A stretch of DNA of 16,116 nt from Deltaproteobacteria bacterium (lineage in GTDB: Bacteria > Desulfobacterota > Desulfobulbia > Desulfobulbales > BM004): positions 1 through 16,116 of the forward strand of contig JAFDCC010000062.1 of assembly GCA_019312985.1 (NCBI GenBank). Direction: 5' to 3'. The stretch's first letter is position 1. Every line of letters starts with the position of its first letter. A program made the translations under genes and the position numbers. Below the pieces are notes generated by a model. That model ran no database searches, was not told the origin of the DNA, and saw only the letters and a program-made list of their open reading frames with translations. Shown here one piece after another: positions 7,166 through 15,623 of the stretch.

Positions 7166-8269
7166 TTACCTGTTGAAAAACCTGCCTTCCAGAAGGAGAT
7201 CCTCCCCGTAACGGCGGGTCTTAATGAATCTGAACCCCGGCAGACGATTCTCCCGCCTGCCCGGGGGAAAAGTCGCCAGCGGCTCTCCCATGCTGCCGAT
7301 GAAAGCCGGCGCGACAAAGAGGAAAAGCTGGTCCGCCAGCCCCGCGTCCAGGAAGGAGCCATGCACCCTGCTCCCCCCTTCGACGAGAACGCTGGTGACT
7401 CCGGCCTCTCCCAGAATTTTCAGAACGGCCGCAAGATCGAGGCTGCCGGCAGCTGCTACAGGAACCGTTCTGATCCTGGCCCCGGCTGCCTCAAGACTGC
7501 TTCTTTTTTTACTGTCAGCGTTTTCACCGCAGAAGACCCAGGTTTCTGCCGCCGATTCCTGCTGCAGCAGCGTTGCCGAGACCGGCAGACGCAGGCCGGC
7601 ATCCAGGATGACCCGGAGCGGGTCGGACCGCTGCCGTCCGAGGCGGCAAGTCAGGGACGGGTCGTCGGCGAGGACTGTGCCGATCCCGACGAGGATGGCA
7701 TCAACCTCTCGCCGCAGAACATGGACGCGGCGGTGGGACTCTTTCCCGGTTATTTTACTTTGCTGGCCGGGGCGGGATGCTATCCGGCCGTCAACACTCA
7801 TGCCCGCCTTCAGGATCACCCAGGGAAGCCCTGTCAGGGCATGCTTGCAGAAAGGCAGATTTATTTCACGGCACTCCTCCTCCAGTATCCCGGATGTCAC
7901 CTCGACCCGCTGCGACGCAAGGTAGGCTCCGCCACCCCCGGCCACCGCCGGGTTCGGGTCCAACATGCCGATGACGACCCGGGAAATGCCGGCCCGCAGC
8001 ACCGTTTCGGTGCAGGGCGGGGTTCGGCCCGTGTGGTTGCAGGGTTCAAGGGTGACATAGAGGGTTGCCCCCTCTGCCTTGCGGCCGGCCGCCTGCAGGG
8101 CATGGATTTCTGCGTGGGGTCCGCCGGCCTGCTGGTGGTGCCCTTTGCCGACAATCCTGCCGTTTTTAACCACCACCGCGCCGACAGAGGGGTTGGGCGA
8201 GGTGCGGCCGATTCCCTTTCTCGCCTCCCGCAGGGCCAGGCGCATGAAGGTGCGGTCCTTATCCGTCAC
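7166..8269 (-). CDS. ribD: Riboflavin biosynthesis deaminase/reductase RibD
   Basis: A bifunctional enzyme of riboflavin synthesis: the N-terminal domain deaminates the pyrimidine from GTP cyclohydrolase II and the C-terminal domain reduces its ribose. The deaminase zinc site is visible as PHAE (His52, Glu54) and [11 protein letters not shown] (Cys77, Cys86). The reductase domain begins near [17 protein letters not shown] (about residue 147) and includes [15 protein letters not shown] take the GTG at 8269, giving 367 residues, because AAGGAAG lies just before it and family N-termini begin about here. An ATG at 8308 would add 13 residues but has no ribosome site. The GTG start overlaps the nrdR stop by 11 bases. 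No other rib gene is in the window; glnS follows instead. Confidence 0.96.
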   Translation of the reverse strand: MTDKDRTFMRLALREARKGIGRTSPNPSVGAVVVKNGRIVGKGHHQQAGGPHAEIHALQAAGRKAEGATLYVTLEPCNHTGRTPPCTETVLRAGISRVVIGMLDPNPAVAGGGGAYLASQRVEVTSGILEEECREINLPFCKHALTGLPWVILKAGMSVDGRIASRPGQQSKITGKESHRRVHVLRREVDAILVGIGTVLADDPSLTCRLGRQRSDPLRVILDAGLRLPVSATLLQQESAAETWVFCGENADSKKRSSLEAAGARIRTVPVAAAGSLDLAAVLKILGEAGVTSVLVEGGSRVHGSFLDAGLADQLFLFVAPAFIGSMGEPLATFPPGRRENRLPGFRFIKTRRYGEDLLLEGRFFNR

Positions 8270-8732
8270 TGTCTTCCTTTTTCGTGTCAAGGAGGCCTTT
8301 GAGTTCATCCATGAACTCGTTTATGTCCTTGAACTGCCGGTAGACCGAGGCAAAGCGGACATAGGCAACTTCGTCCAGTTTTGCCAGGCCTTCCATCATC
8401 TTTTCCCCTATCCACCGGGTCGGCACCTCCCGCTCCCCCATATCCTGAAGCTCTCTTTCCAGGAAGTCGACAAACTCATCGATATCCTTCATGCTGACCG
8501 GTCGTTTTTCGCAGGCTTTTTTGAGACCCTCCACCACCTTGTAGCGGTCGTAGGCCTCCCGCCGCCCGTCTTTCTTGATCAGCATGGGCATCATGACCTC
8601 CAGCCGTTCATAGGTGGTAAAACGCTGGCTGCACGATTCACAGGAGCGGCGCCGCCGGATAATGGTGTTTTCCTTATTCAGCCTCGAATCAACGACCTTG
8701 TTCTCCAGGTGACCGCAATATGGACATTTCAT
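8259..8732 (-). CDS. nrdR: Transcriptional repressor NrdR
   Basis: A 157-residue regulator of ribonucleotide reductase genes. A zinc ribbon is formed by CPYC at 3-6 and CESC at 31-34, with the basic stretch IIRRRRS between. An ATP-cone domain (about 49-139) senses ATP/dATP, with conserved [18 protein letters not shown] and later [12 protein letters not shown]. Length is standard. GGGGAA about 9 bases before the ATG may serve as ribosome site. The gene overlaps ribD by 11 bases, a frequent pairing in bacteria. I see no NrdR-box-like pair near it, so its targets are probably elsewhere. The 117 bases before it hold a GC hairpin next to the comEB stop and no clear promoter. Confidence 0.98.
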   Translation of the reverse strand: MKCPYCGHLENKVVDSRLNKENTIIRRRRSCESCSQRFTTYERLEVMMPMLIKKDGRREAYDRYKVVEGLKKACEKRPVSMKDIDEFVDFLERELQDMGEREVPTRWIGEKMMEGLAKLDEVAYVRFASVYRQFKDINEFMDELKGLLDTKKEDSDG

Positions 8733-8822
8733 AACATTTTTCCCCTGTGTTTTTCAGGCAGGTCCGGCTGGTGCCCAACAGTGCCCGGTGAGAACCCTTA
8801 GCGGCCTTCCGTTGCTTTGCAG

Positions 8823-8846
8823 GCTGCCGGTCCGGCCTGCGGCAGC
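8823..8846 (-). other. Hairpin just after the comEB stop
   Basis: GCTGCCG (8823-8829) and CGGCAGC (8840-8846) form a perfect 7-bp stem with a 10-base loop. It lies 3 bases beyond the comEB stop on the minus strand. A competing pairing GCAGGC/GCCTGC shares part of it. No T-run follows, so it is not a typical terminator. It may protect or process the transcript 3' end, or tune readthrough into nrdR. Confidence 0.45.
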
Positions 8847-8849
8847 GGC

Positions 8850-9302
8850 TCAACCGTATTTTTTCGGGGTGATACCTGCTTCAGCGAGCATATCGGCGGC
8901 AAGGGGATCGGTGTAGCCTTCCTTGTAGAATATTTCAATGATCCCGGCATTTATCAGCATTTTCGTGCAGATGGCGCACGGCATATTGGTGCAGTAGAGG
9001 GTTGCCCCCTGAATATTGACACCCTGGATCGCCGCCTGGATGATGGCATTCTGCTCGGCATGCAGCCCCCGGCACAGCTCGTGGCGCTCACCGGAAGGAA
9101 TGCCCATCTGCTCCCGCAGACAGCCGGCATCAAGGCAGTGCTTGATGTTGACCGGGGCACCGTTGTAGCCCGTGGTGATAATACGCTTGTCCCTCACGAG
9201 GACGGCGCCCACATGCCGCCTGAGACACGTTGAGCGCTGGGCCACGAGTTCGGTTATGCCCATGAAGTATTCGTCCCAGGATGGGCGCTGTACCTTTTTC
9301 AT
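8850..9302 (-). CDS. comEB: Deoxycytidylate (dCMP) deaminase, ComEB-like
   Basis: A 150-residue zinc enzyme that deaminates dCMP to dUMP, feeding dTMP synthesis. The catalytic motif HAEQNAI (His81, Glu83) and PCAICTKM (Cys109, Cys112) hold the catalytic zinc. Further Cys and His (Cys26, Cys61, His74, Cys77) resemble the second structural zinc site of phage and Bacillus enzymes. The start [19 protein letters not shown] matches ComEB N-termini. No Shine-Dalgarno is seen before the ATG at 9302. Placement beside glyA makes sense, because SHMT supplies the methylene-tetrahydrofolate used to make dTMP from the dUMP formed here. Confidence 0.95.
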   Translation of the reverse strand: MKKVQRPSWDEYFMGITELVAQRSTCLRRHVGAVLVRDKRIITTGYNGAPVNIKHCLDAGCLREQMGIPSGERHELCRGLHAEQNAIIQAAIQGVNIQGATLYCTNMPCAICTKMLINAGIIEIFYKEGYTDPLAADMLAEAGITPKKYG

Positions 9303-9380
9303 TGCAATAAATTACGGGTCTGTTTCCGGTTGACGTAAGGCGACGATTGCATTGGCCGCCGTCCATTTATTTTTGGCGCC

Positions 9381-9394
9381 GCCGGGAATCCGGC
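9381..9394 (-). other. Short hairpin just after the glyA stop
   Basis: GCCGG (9381-9385) and CCGGC (9390-9394) form a 5-bp stem with a 4-base loop, one base beyond the glyA stop on the minus strand. No T-run follows. It is one of three such stop-proximal stems in this transcript. Confidence 0.35.
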
Positions 9395-9395
9395 T

Positions 9396-10640
9396 TCATG
9401 CTAGGTCCGGGTAGATTGGGAATTTTTCGCACATTTGCCGCACCTCGCTGCGGATCCTGGCGATTTCTTCTGTGTCCGTGCGGTGTGCTATAACCCGGTT
9501 GATCCAGCCGGCGATCTGCTCCATTTCCTCTTCCTTCAGGCCGCGGCTGGTAACGGCCGGGGTCCCGATCCTGATGCCGCCGGTGACAAAACGGCTCTCG
9601 GTATCAAAGGGAACCGCATTCTTGTTGACCGTCAAACCGGCGGATTCGAGTACCTCTTCCGCATCCTTGCCGGTAATTTCCTTGTTGGCCAGGTCAACGA
9701 GCAGCAGGTGGTTGTCGGAGCCGCCGGACACCAGACGAAAACCATACCGCAGCAGCGCATCACCCAGGACCTGCGAATTCTTCACGACCTGTTGCTGGTA
9801 GAGGACAAAATCCCGGGACATGGCCTCGTTGAAACTCACCGCCTTGGCGGCTATAACATGCATCAGCGGCCCACCCTGGATGCCGGGGAAGATCTTCGAA
9901 TTGAGGCTTTTGCCATATTCCTCCCGGGCCAGGATCAAGCCGCCCCGGGGACCCCGCATGGTTTTATGGGTCGTGGTCGTCACATAGTCGGCATAGGGCA
10001 CCGGGGACGGATGGACGCCCGCTGCGATGAGGCCGGCAATATGGGCCATGTCCACCATGAAGAGGGCATCGACCTGGTCGGCAATACTTCGAAAGGCCGC
10101 AAAATCAATAAACCGCGGGTAGGCGCTTGCCCCGGCCACGATCATTCTCGGCCGGTGTTCATGGGCAACACGCTCCACTTCCTCCATATTGATCATGCCG
10201 GTTTCTTTATCAACGCCGTAGGAGACGAAGTTGAAGAGCTGCCCGGAAAAGTTGACCGGGCTGCCGTGGGTGAGGTGGCCGCCGTGGGCCAGGTCCATGC
10301 CCAGAACCTTGTCGCCGGGGTTCAGGGCTGCAAAGTAAACAGCCATATTTGCCTGGCTGCCGGAGTGGGGCTGGACATTGGCGTATTCCGCCTGGAACAG
10401 CTCCATGGCCCTTTCAATGGCCAGGCTCTCCACGACGTCGGCGTAATCACAGCCGCCGTAATAGCGCTTGTTGGGGTATCCTTCAGCGTACTTGTTGGTA
10501 AATATCGAACCCTGGGCCTCAAGAACGGCCCGGCTGACTATATTTTCCGAGGCGATGAGTTCGAGATAGGAGCGCTGCCGTTCCAGTTCGTTCCGGATGG
10601 CATTGTATACTTCGGGGTCCTGATTTTTGAGGTGTGACAT
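9396..10640 (-). CDS. glyA: Serine hydroxymethyltransferase
   Basis: A 414-residue PLP enzyme that interconverts serine and glycine while passing a one-carbon unit to tetrahydrofolate. It is full length compared with the E. coli enzyme (417). The PLP lysine is Lys226 within [15 protein letters not shown]. Other standard blocks are [55 protein letters not shown] and TSRGL. The ATG at 10640 has only a weak ribosome site (GGA). The gene lies 48 bases after rpiB and 93 before comEB, a linkage that pairs one-carbon supply with dUMP production. Nothing in the sequence looks damaged. Confidence 0.98.
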   Translation of the reverse strand: MSHLKNQDPEVYNAIRNELERQRSYLELIASENIVSRAVLEAQGSIFTNKYAEGYPNKRYYGGCDYADVVESLAIERAMELFQAEYANVQPHSGSQANMAVYFAALNPGDKVLGMDLAHGGHLTHGSPVNFSGQLFNFVSYGVDKETGMINMEEVERVAHEHRPRMIVAGASAYPRFIDFAAFRSIADQVDALFMVDMAHIAGLIAAGVHPSPVPYADYVTTTTHKTMRGPRGGLILAREEYGKSLNSKIFPGIQGGPLMHVIAAKAVSFNEAMSRDFVLYQQQVVKNSQVLGDALLRYGFRLVSGGSDNHLLLVDLANKEITGKDAEEVLESAGLTVNKNAVPFDTESRFVTGGIRIGTPAVTSRGLKEEEMEQIAGWINRVIAHRTDTEEIARIRSEVRQMCEKFPIYPDLA

Positions 10641-10688
10641 CGTTTCCGTGGGCTCAATGGGGAGAGTATTTACATGGGCCGGAATGCT

Positions 10689-11111
10689 TCAGAACATATC
10701 TATCCGGCGCTGGTGGCGCCCGCCGGCAAAGTCGGTTCCCATCCAGGTCCGGACGATTTCAGTGGCCAAACCGGGGCCGATAACCCGTGCCCCGAGACAG
10801 AGGATGTTCGCATTATTGTGCTCCCGGCTCATCTTGGCGGAAAACATCTCATTGCAGAGAGCCGCCCTGATTCCCGGGATGCGGTTGGCCGCCATGGACA
10901 TGCCGATGCCGGTGCCGCAGATCAGGATGCCGCACTGGCACTTGCCTTCCTTCACAAGGGTACTGACCGATTTGGCAAACTCAGGATAATCGAACGATTC
11001 CACTGAATTGCACCCCTGGTCGTCGATCTCGTGCCCCAGGTCGGTCAGGACGCCGACGACGATATTTTTCAGGTCAATGCCGCCGTGATCACACCCAATC
11101 GCTACCTTCAC
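10689..11111 (-). CDS. rpiB: Ribose-5-phosphate isomerase B
   Basis: A 140-residue cytoplasmic enzyme that interconverts ribose 5-phosphate and ribulose 5-phosphate. Catalytic features of the RpiB/LacAB family are visible: CDHGG (Asp8, His9) near the start, the ICGTGIGMSMAANR loop with Cys65, and EHNNANILCLGARV with His98. I choose the GTG at 11111 because the family begins with KVAIGCDHGG and GAGG lies about 8 bases upstream. A longer open frame reaches 11135 but adds residues not seen in the family. It follows fabF by 30 bases. Ribose 5-phosphate links to nucleotide and riboflavin synthesis downstream. Confidence 0.96.
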   Translation of the reverse strand: MKVAIGCDHGGIDLKNIVVGVLTDLGHEIDDQGCNSVESFDYPEFAKSVSTLVKEGKCQCGILICGTGIGMSMAANRIPGIRAALCNEMFSAKMSREHNNANILCLGARVIGPGLATEIVRTWMGTDFAGGRHQRRIDMF

Positions 11112-11141
11112 GCTTATACCTCGACAGTATGGCAACGGGCC

Positions 11142-12386
11142 TTAGCCTGCAAATCTCTTCATGGCCAGGACGGCGTTGGTGCCTCCGAAGCCGAACGAGT
11201 TGGAAAGGGCCGCCCCGATTTTCGTCTTCCGGGCCGTACCGGGCACATAGTCCAGGTCACATTCCGGGTCCGGATTCTCCAGGTTGACCGTTGGCGGGAT
11301 AACCTGATCCCTGATGGTGAGCGCCAGGAATACCGATTCAATGCCGCCGGCGCCGCCAAGCATGTGGCCGGTCATCGACTTGCTGGAACTGACCGCCAGT
11401 TTGAAGGCGTGTGCACCGAAAACGGTCTTGATCGCCCGGGTTTCCACCACGTCGTTTAACGGGGTGGAGGTGCCATGGGCGTTGATATAATCTATGTCCT
11501 TCGGCAGCAGGCCGCCATCCTCAAGGGCCATCCGCATGCAGCGGACGGCGCCGTCGCCGTCCTCCGGGGGGGCCGCCATATGGTAACCGTCCCCGGTAAG
11601 GCCGAAACCGACCACCTCGGCAAGGATGTCCGCCCCCCTGGTGCGGGCGTGCTCCAACTCTTCAAGGACCAGCATGCCGCCGCCTTCCGAGATGATGAAG
11701 CCGTCCCTGTCCCTGTCAAACGGGCGGCAGGCCTTTTCCGGGTTCTCGTTGTTGCGGGAAAGGGCCTTCATGGCATTGAAGCCGCCGACTGCCAGCGGGC
11801 AGATGGTGGATTCGCTGCCGCCGGTGATGGCAACGTCACAGTCACCCCGGCTCACGGAACGAAAGGCCTCCCCGACCGCGTGGGTCCCGGCGGCGCATGC
11901 CGTAGTCACTGAAAGGTTGGGGCCCTTGGCCCCATAAACGATAGAGACCTGGCCGGCGCTCATGTTTGATATCACCATGGGGATAAAAAACGGGGTGATC
12001 TTGCGGGGACCCCGCTCAAGGGATATCTTGTGGTATTTCTCGATGGTCGGCAGGCCCCCGATGCCGTTACCGGTAAAGACCCCGACCCGGGTTGCATTGC
12101 TGGCATCAATGATCAGCCCTGCATCCCTGATGGCCATGCCGGCCGTAGCCACGGCATACTGGACAAAGAGGTCAAGGTGCCGCGCCAGCTTGGCATCGAT
12201 GAAATCCGTGGCCACAAAGTCCTTCACCTCGGCGGCGATCCTGACCGCGAAATCGCTGGCATCAAACCGGGTGATCGGACCGATGCCGCTTCTGCCCTGG
12301 CATAAAGCGGACCAGGTTTTGTCAGTTCCGGTTCCAAGCGGCGTAACCAGACCCGTTCCCGTGACTACCACCCTACGCTTCATCAT
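11142..12386 (-). CDS. fabF: Beta-ketoacyl-ACP synthase II
   Basis: A 414-residue condensing enzyme that elongates acyl-ACP with malonyl-ACP in fatty-acid synthesis. The Cys-His-His triad is clear: TTACAAG with Cys163 (counted from the second Met, ATG 12383), NAHGTSTP, and SMTGHMLGGAGG. The C-terminal NSFGFGGTNAVL block closes the thiolase fold. Length is standard. Two Met codons are adjacent at 12386 and 12383; either may be used, and GGGTAA upstream is only a weak ribosome site. It follows acpP by 126 bases, the usual acpP-fabF order. It could in principle be FabB-like, but length and motifs fit FabF. Confidence 0.97.
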   Translation of the reverse strand: MMKRRVVVTGTGLVTPLGTGTDKTWSALCQGRSGIGPITRFDASDFAVRIAAEVKDFVATDFIDAKLARHLDLFVQYAVATAGMAIRDAGLIIDASNATRVGVFTGNGIGGLPTIEKYHKISLERGPRKITPFFIPMVISNMSAGQVSIVYGAKGPNLSVTTACAAGTHAVGEAFRSVSRGDCDVAITGGSESTICPLAVGGFNAMKALSRNNENPEKACRPFDRDRDGFIISEGGGMLVLEELEHARTRGADILAEVVGFGLTGDGYHMAAPPEDGDGAVRCMRMALEDGGLLPKDIDYINAHGTSTPLNDVVETRAIKTVFGAHAFKLAVSSSKSMTGHMLGGAGGIESVFLALTIRDQVIPPTVNLENPDPECDLDYVPGTARKTKIGAALSNSFGFGGTNAVLAMKRFAG

Positions 12387-12449
12387 GCTTACCCATCAGA
12401 ATATTTTCTGCTTCTGTCATAACCGGGAACGGCAGCGGCAGCAAATTTT

Positions 12450-12459
12450 TGCCCGGGCA
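12450..12459. other. Ten-base palindrome between acpP and fabF
   Basis: TGCCCGGGCA is a perfect palindrome within a longer imperfect dyad (AAATTTTTGCCC against TTTGTTCTGCCC). It lies in the 126-base gap before fabF. It might be an operator or an RNA stem. I recognise no known regulator site, and one copy alone is weak evidence. Confidence 0.25.
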
Positions 12460-12512
12460 GAACAAAGCCCTACTGCACACAGGTGTCCAGCGGTTATCAG
12501 AAAGCCTTGCCC

Positions 12513-12740
12513 TTAAGCCTTTTTGACGTGCTCAATGGCATCCTGGACCGTGGTGATCTTCTCCGCCACCTCATCAGGAATTTCAATGCCAAAGGCCTCT
12601 TCCATTGCCATGATAAGCTCCACGAGGTCGAGAGAATCGGCCCCGAGATCATCCACAAAGGAGGCCCCCGGGACAACCTTATCCTTATCAACACTCAACT
12701 GCTCAACAATGATATCAATCACTTTTTCTTCTGCCGACAT
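12513..12740 (-). CDS. acpP: Acyl carrier protein
   Basis: A 75-residue acidic carrier protein of fatty-acid synthesis. The 4'-phosphopantetheine attachment site is Ser36 in [10 protein letters not shown]. The flanking helices [16 protein letters not shown] and the end [11 protein letters not shown] match the standard fold and length. A good ribosome site, AAGGAG, lies 7 bases before the ATG, one of the better sites in this operon and in keeping with high ACP demand. A hairpin and a possible promoter lie in the 109-base gap after fabG. Confidence 0.98.
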   Translation of the reverse strand: MSAEEKVIDIIVEQLSVDKDKVVPGASFVDDLGADSLDLVELIMAMEEAFGIEIPDEVAEKITTVQDAIEHVKKA

Positions 12741-12801
12741 GTTCGATCTCCTTGATTGGTTATTGTCTTCTACTGATTCTCTAAAGCATTCTGCACATTA
12801 A

Positions 12802-12830
12802 AACATATGAAAACGGGCCCTGCTTCACAA
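12802..12830 (-). promoter_or_regulatory. Possible internal promoter for acpP
   Basis: On the minus strand TTGTGA (12830-12825) and TATGTT (12807-12802) are separated by 17 bases, each matching 4 of 6 consensus positions. The -35 overlaps the loop of the hairpin after fabG. An internal promoter would give extra acpP transcript. Evidence is weak. Confidence 0.28.
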
Positions 12831-12848
12831 GGGAATTCGCAAAGCAGG
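12819..12848 (-). other. Hairpin just after the fabG stop, possible attenuator
   Basis: CCTGCTT (minus strand, 12848-12842) pairs with AAGCAGG (12825-12819) over 7 bp with a 16-base loop, one base beyond the fabG stop. The tail GCCCGTTTTC has only four T, so termination would be partial at best. It could act as attenuator or as 3'-end stabiliser between fabG and acpP. Confidence 0.4.
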
Positions 12849-12849
12849 A

Positions 12850-13596
12850 TCAGCCCATGAACATTCCGCCGTTGACGTGGATCGCCTGGCCCGTCACGTA
12901 CCTGGCTTCATCCGAGGCAAGGTAGGCAACAGCAGCGGCAATATCCTCCGGTGTGCCGAGACTGTTCAGCGGCACCTCCGCAAGGATCTTTTCCTTTACC
13001 GCATCCGGCAGACCGCTGGTCATCTCCGTGTCGATGTAACCGGGAGCGACACAGTTCACCGTGATCGAGCGGGATGCCAGTTCACGGGCGGTTGAACGGG
13101 TAAGGCCGACCAGCCCGGCCTTGGCCGCCGAGTAGTTGGCCTGACCGGCATTGCCGGCAAAGCCGACAACCGAGGTAATGATGATTATCCGGCCCCACCG
13201 CTTTTTCATCATCGGCCTGCAGCCCGCCTTGATGCAGTTAAAGGCGCCTTTGAGGTTGACGGCCATGACCTGGTCCCAGTCCTCTTCCTTCATTTTCAGC
13301 AGCAGGTTGTCCCGGGTAATCCCGGCATTGCAGACCAGGATGTCAATGCTGCCGCACTCGGCGGCTATCTGTTGAAAAGCGTCCTGGACGCCGGCGGTGT
13401 CGGCAACATCAAACTGGAAGAGGCTGCACTCGCCCCCCAAGGCCTCAACCTGGGCCCGGGTCTCTTCCGCGGCCTCCGGGCGGCTGACATAATTTATTAC
13501 CACCCTGGCCCCCATCTGCGCAAGGCGCAGGCAGATGGCACGGCCAATTCCCCGGCTGCCGCCTGTAACCACCGCTGTTTTTCCGGCCAGACTCAT
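12850..13596 (-). CDS. fabG: 3-oxoacyl-ACP reductase
   Basis: A 248-residue short-chain dehydrogenase that reduces 3-oxoacyl-ACP with NADPH. The cofactor loop TGGSRGIG starts at Thr11; the NAG block is at 90-92. The catalytic set is Asn114, Ser142, Tyr155 and Lys159 (NYSAAKAG). The C-terminal GQAIHVNGGMFMG is typical of FabG, and position beside acpP-fabF supports the ACP-dependent role. Its ATG overlaps the etfA stop as ATGA (13593-13596), implying translational coupling. Because acd-etfBA lie directly upstream, a role on CoA esters (acetoacetyl-CoA or 3-hydroxyacyl-CoA) is possible too, but this is an inference. Confidence 0.95.
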   Translation of the reverse strand: MSLAGKTAVVTGGSRGIGRAICLRLAQMGARVVINYVSRPEAAEETRAQVEALGGECSLFQFDVADTAGVQDAFQQIAAECGSIDILVCNAGITRDNLLLKMKEEDWDQVMAVNLKGAFNCIKAGCRPMMKKRWGRIIIITSVVGFAGNAGQANYSAAKAGLVGLTRSTARELASRSITVNCVAPGYIDTEMTSGLPDAVKEKILAEVPLNSLGTPEDIAAAVAYLASDEARYVTGQAIHVNGGMFMG

Positions 13597-14786
13597 TGTC
13601 CCTTCCTCTCCCTGATTCTTTCTGTCAGTTTCGGCACGACCTCAAACAAATCCCCGACTATACCATAGGTTGCCACGTCAAAAATCGGGGCATTGGGATC
13701 CTTGTTTATGGCGACAATGGTCTCCGAAGACTGCATTCCCACCACGTGCTGGATCGCCCCGGAAATGCCGCAGGCGATATAGAGTTTCGGGTTGACGGTT
13801 TTACCTGTCTGCCCGACCTGGTGCGGATAGGCGATCCACGCGGAGTCAACCGCGGCCCGCGAGGCGCCGACTGCACCGTCAAGGGAGGCGGCAAGTTCCT
13901 TTATAAGCCCGAAACCCTTTTCGTTATCGAGGCCGCGGCCGCCGGCAACAATAATATCCCCCTCGGTGATGTTGACCTGGTCCTGCTCCTCGAGGACGCT
14001 GCCCAAAACCCTGACCCTGGATTGCAGCCGCTCGGCGGCCGGCCGGTAGTTGATTATTTCCCCCTTCCTCGCTTGGTCGGGAGCGGCGGCCTTCATGACC
14101 CGCGGCCTTACGGTCGCCATCTGGGGCCTGGTGGCCGAACACTCAATCGTTGCCATAATATTGCCGCCGAATGCCGGCCTCGTCTGGAGCAGAACGCCGT
14201 CTTCAGCCCTGATTTCAAGCCTGGTGCAGTCAGCGGTGAGGCCGGTGGCCAGGGCGGTAGCCACCAGGGGAATAAAAGAGCGGCCGATGGCCGTGGCGCC
14301 CGCCAGCACAACCTCCGGCTTCTGCTCCTGAATGATATCCTCCAGGATATTGCCGTAGATTTCGTCGGTAAAGTGTTCCAGCGCCGGATCATCCACCTGA
14401 AAGACGGTGTCCGCTCCGTACGATACCAGTTCCGCCGCGGCATCTCCCATGCCGAAGCCGAGCAAGACGGCGCTCAGGGGCACCTTCTGCTGGTCGGCCA
14501 GTTTCCGGCCGATGCCGAGGAGTTCAAAGGATACCGGCGCCACCCTGCCGTGCCGGTATTCGGCATACACCATGATGCCTGACCACCGGTGCAGATCTGC
14601 CTGGACACTTTTCGCCGCCGTTTCAATGCTCAGGGCGTCGGCCTCGCAGCTGTCGACGCAGGAGCCGCAGAGGGTGCATTGTTCATTCACCTCGGCTACA
14701 CCGTCGACAACGGCAATGGCGCCGAAGGTACAGACCTCCTCGCAGACACCGCAGCCGATACAGGCTTCTTTATCAATTCGCAGCAT
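13593..14786 (-). CDS. etfA: Electron transfer flavoprotein alpha subunit with N-terminal 2[4Fe-4S] ferredoxin domain
   Basis: A 397-residue EtfA. Residues 1-50 form a bacterial ferredoxin domain with two full cluster motifs: Cys9, 12, 15, 19 and Cys37, 40, 43, 47. Residues about 70-395 are the EtfA fold, ending in the FAD-binding region with [33 protein letters not shown] and [19 protein letters not shown]. EtfAB takes electrons from, or gives them to, acyl-CoA dehydrogenases. Ferredoxin-fused EtfA occurs in anaerobes, including the lactate dehydrogenase and caffeyl-CoA reductase complexes of acetogens that bifurcate electrons; whether this one bifurcates cannot be read by eye. It sits 2 bases after etfB and overlaps fabG by 4. 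Confidence 0.95.
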   Translation of the reverse strand: MLRIDKEACIGCGVCEEVCTFGAIAVVDGVAEVNEQCTLCGSCVDSCEADALSIETAAKSVQADLHRWSGIMVYAEYRHGRVAPVSFELLGIGRKLADQQKVPLSAVLLGFGMGDAAAELVSYGADTVFQVDDPALEHFTDEIYGNILEDIIQEQKPEVVLAGATAIGRSFIPLVATALATGLTADCTRLEIRAEDGVLLQTRPAFGGNIMATIECSATRPQMATVRPRVMKAAAPDQARKGEIINYRPAAERLQSRVRVLGSVLEEQDQVNITEGDIIVAGGRGLDNEKGFGLIKELAASLDGAVGASRAAVDSAWIAYPHQVGQTGKTVNPKLYIACGISGAIQHVVGMQSSETIVAINKDPNAPIFDVATYGIVGDLFEVVPKLTERIRERKGQ

Positions 14787-14788
14787 GA

Positions 14789-15568
14789 TTACAGGTACGG
14801 CTCGATTTTGTTCAGCAGTTGTTCAACCTGTTCTTCGACACTCCCTTCCAGCATCGCCCGCTCACCCTTGAACTCGGGGGCAAAGACCTTGACGACCTGG
14901 GTCGTCGAACCGGGCAGTCCGATACTGGCAGGATCGGCCCCGATATCCTCGGCACTGAGGGTCTTGATACTTAATTTTTTCGCCTTCATTTTTCCCTTAA
15001 GGGACGGGATCCGCGGCTCGTTTATCTCCTTGACCACGGTAATCAGGCCCGGCAGGGGCATCTCGACCTCGTCATAGCCGTCATCCATCAAGCGGTGCAT
15101 GGCAAGGACACCGTCTGCAAAGCCGGTAATTTTCCGGATATAACTGACATAGGGGATATCGAGCCTTTTTCCCAGCCCGGGGCCGACCTGGGCCGTATCC
15201 CCGTCTATGGCCTGCTTGCCGCAGATGATGAGGTCGAACGGGCCATTCACCTGAATGGCCTTTGCCAGGGTATAGGTCGTTGCCCAGGTATCGGCGCCGG
15301 CAAAGGCACGGTCGGAAACCAGAACCGCCTCGTCGGCGCCGCAGGACACCGCATCGCGCAGAACAGCCTCCGCCTGGGGCGGCCCCATGCTCAGGGCTGT
15401 TACCGTCCCGCCGTAAAGCTCTTTTAACCGCACGCCCTCCTCCAGGGCATGGCGGTCAAAGGGGTTCATGATCGACTCCACCCCTTCCCGTGCCATGGTG
15501 TTTGTCTTGGGGTCAAGACGGACATCTTTGGCATCAGGGACCTGCTTTATACACACAATGATGTTCAT
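14789..15568 (-). CDS. etfB: Electron transfer flavoprotein beta subunit
   Basis: A 259-residue EtfB, partner of the ferredoxin-fused EtfA. Family blocks are IIVCIKQVPD at the N-terminus, MNPFDRHALEEGVRLKE, ALSMGPPQAEAVLRDA, GADEAVLVSDRAFAGADTWAT and LIICGKQAIDGDTAQVGPGLG, which together shape the nucleotide/FAD site. I use the ATG at 15568 because the family starts with M-N/K-I-x-V-C-I-K; an ATG at 15586 would add six residues. No good ribosome site is seen for either. The gene follows the acyl-CoA dehydrogenase by 55 bases and precedes etfA by 2, so the three are one unit. Confidence 0.95.
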   Translation of the reverse strand: MNIIVCIKQVPDAKDVRLDPKTNTMAREGVESIMNPFDRHALEEGVRLKELYGGTVTALSMGPPQAEAVLRDAVSCGADEAVLVSDRAFAGADTWATTYTLAKAIQVNGPFDLIICGKQAIDGDTAQVGPGLGKRLDIPYVSYIRKITGFADGVLAMHRLMDDGYDEVEMPLPGLITVVKEINEPRIPSLKGKMKAKKLSIKTLSAEDIGADPASIGLPGSTTQVVKVFAPEFKGERAMLEGSVEEQVEQLLNKIEPYL

Positions 15569-15623
15569 GGGCTGTATCTGATCCATTCACGGCGGCGGGG
15601 TTGCGCCCCTGCCCCCGGAAGGT

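Noticed and set aside
7133..8302. 389-codon open frame on the plus strand
   Set aside because: It mirrors ribD, has no family resemblance, and ribD is intact on the other strand.
9435..10637. 400-codon open frame on the plus strand
   Set aside because: It lies antisense to glyA in GC-rich sequence, shows no recognisable domain, and glyA is certain.
13596..14582. 328-codon open frame on the plus strand
   Set aside because: It is antisense to etfA; the open frame follows from GC-biased codons.
15594..15612. GGGG/CCCC hairpin before etfB
   Set aside because: It has a 4-bp stem only, no T-run, and is not close to the stop as the other junction hairpins are.
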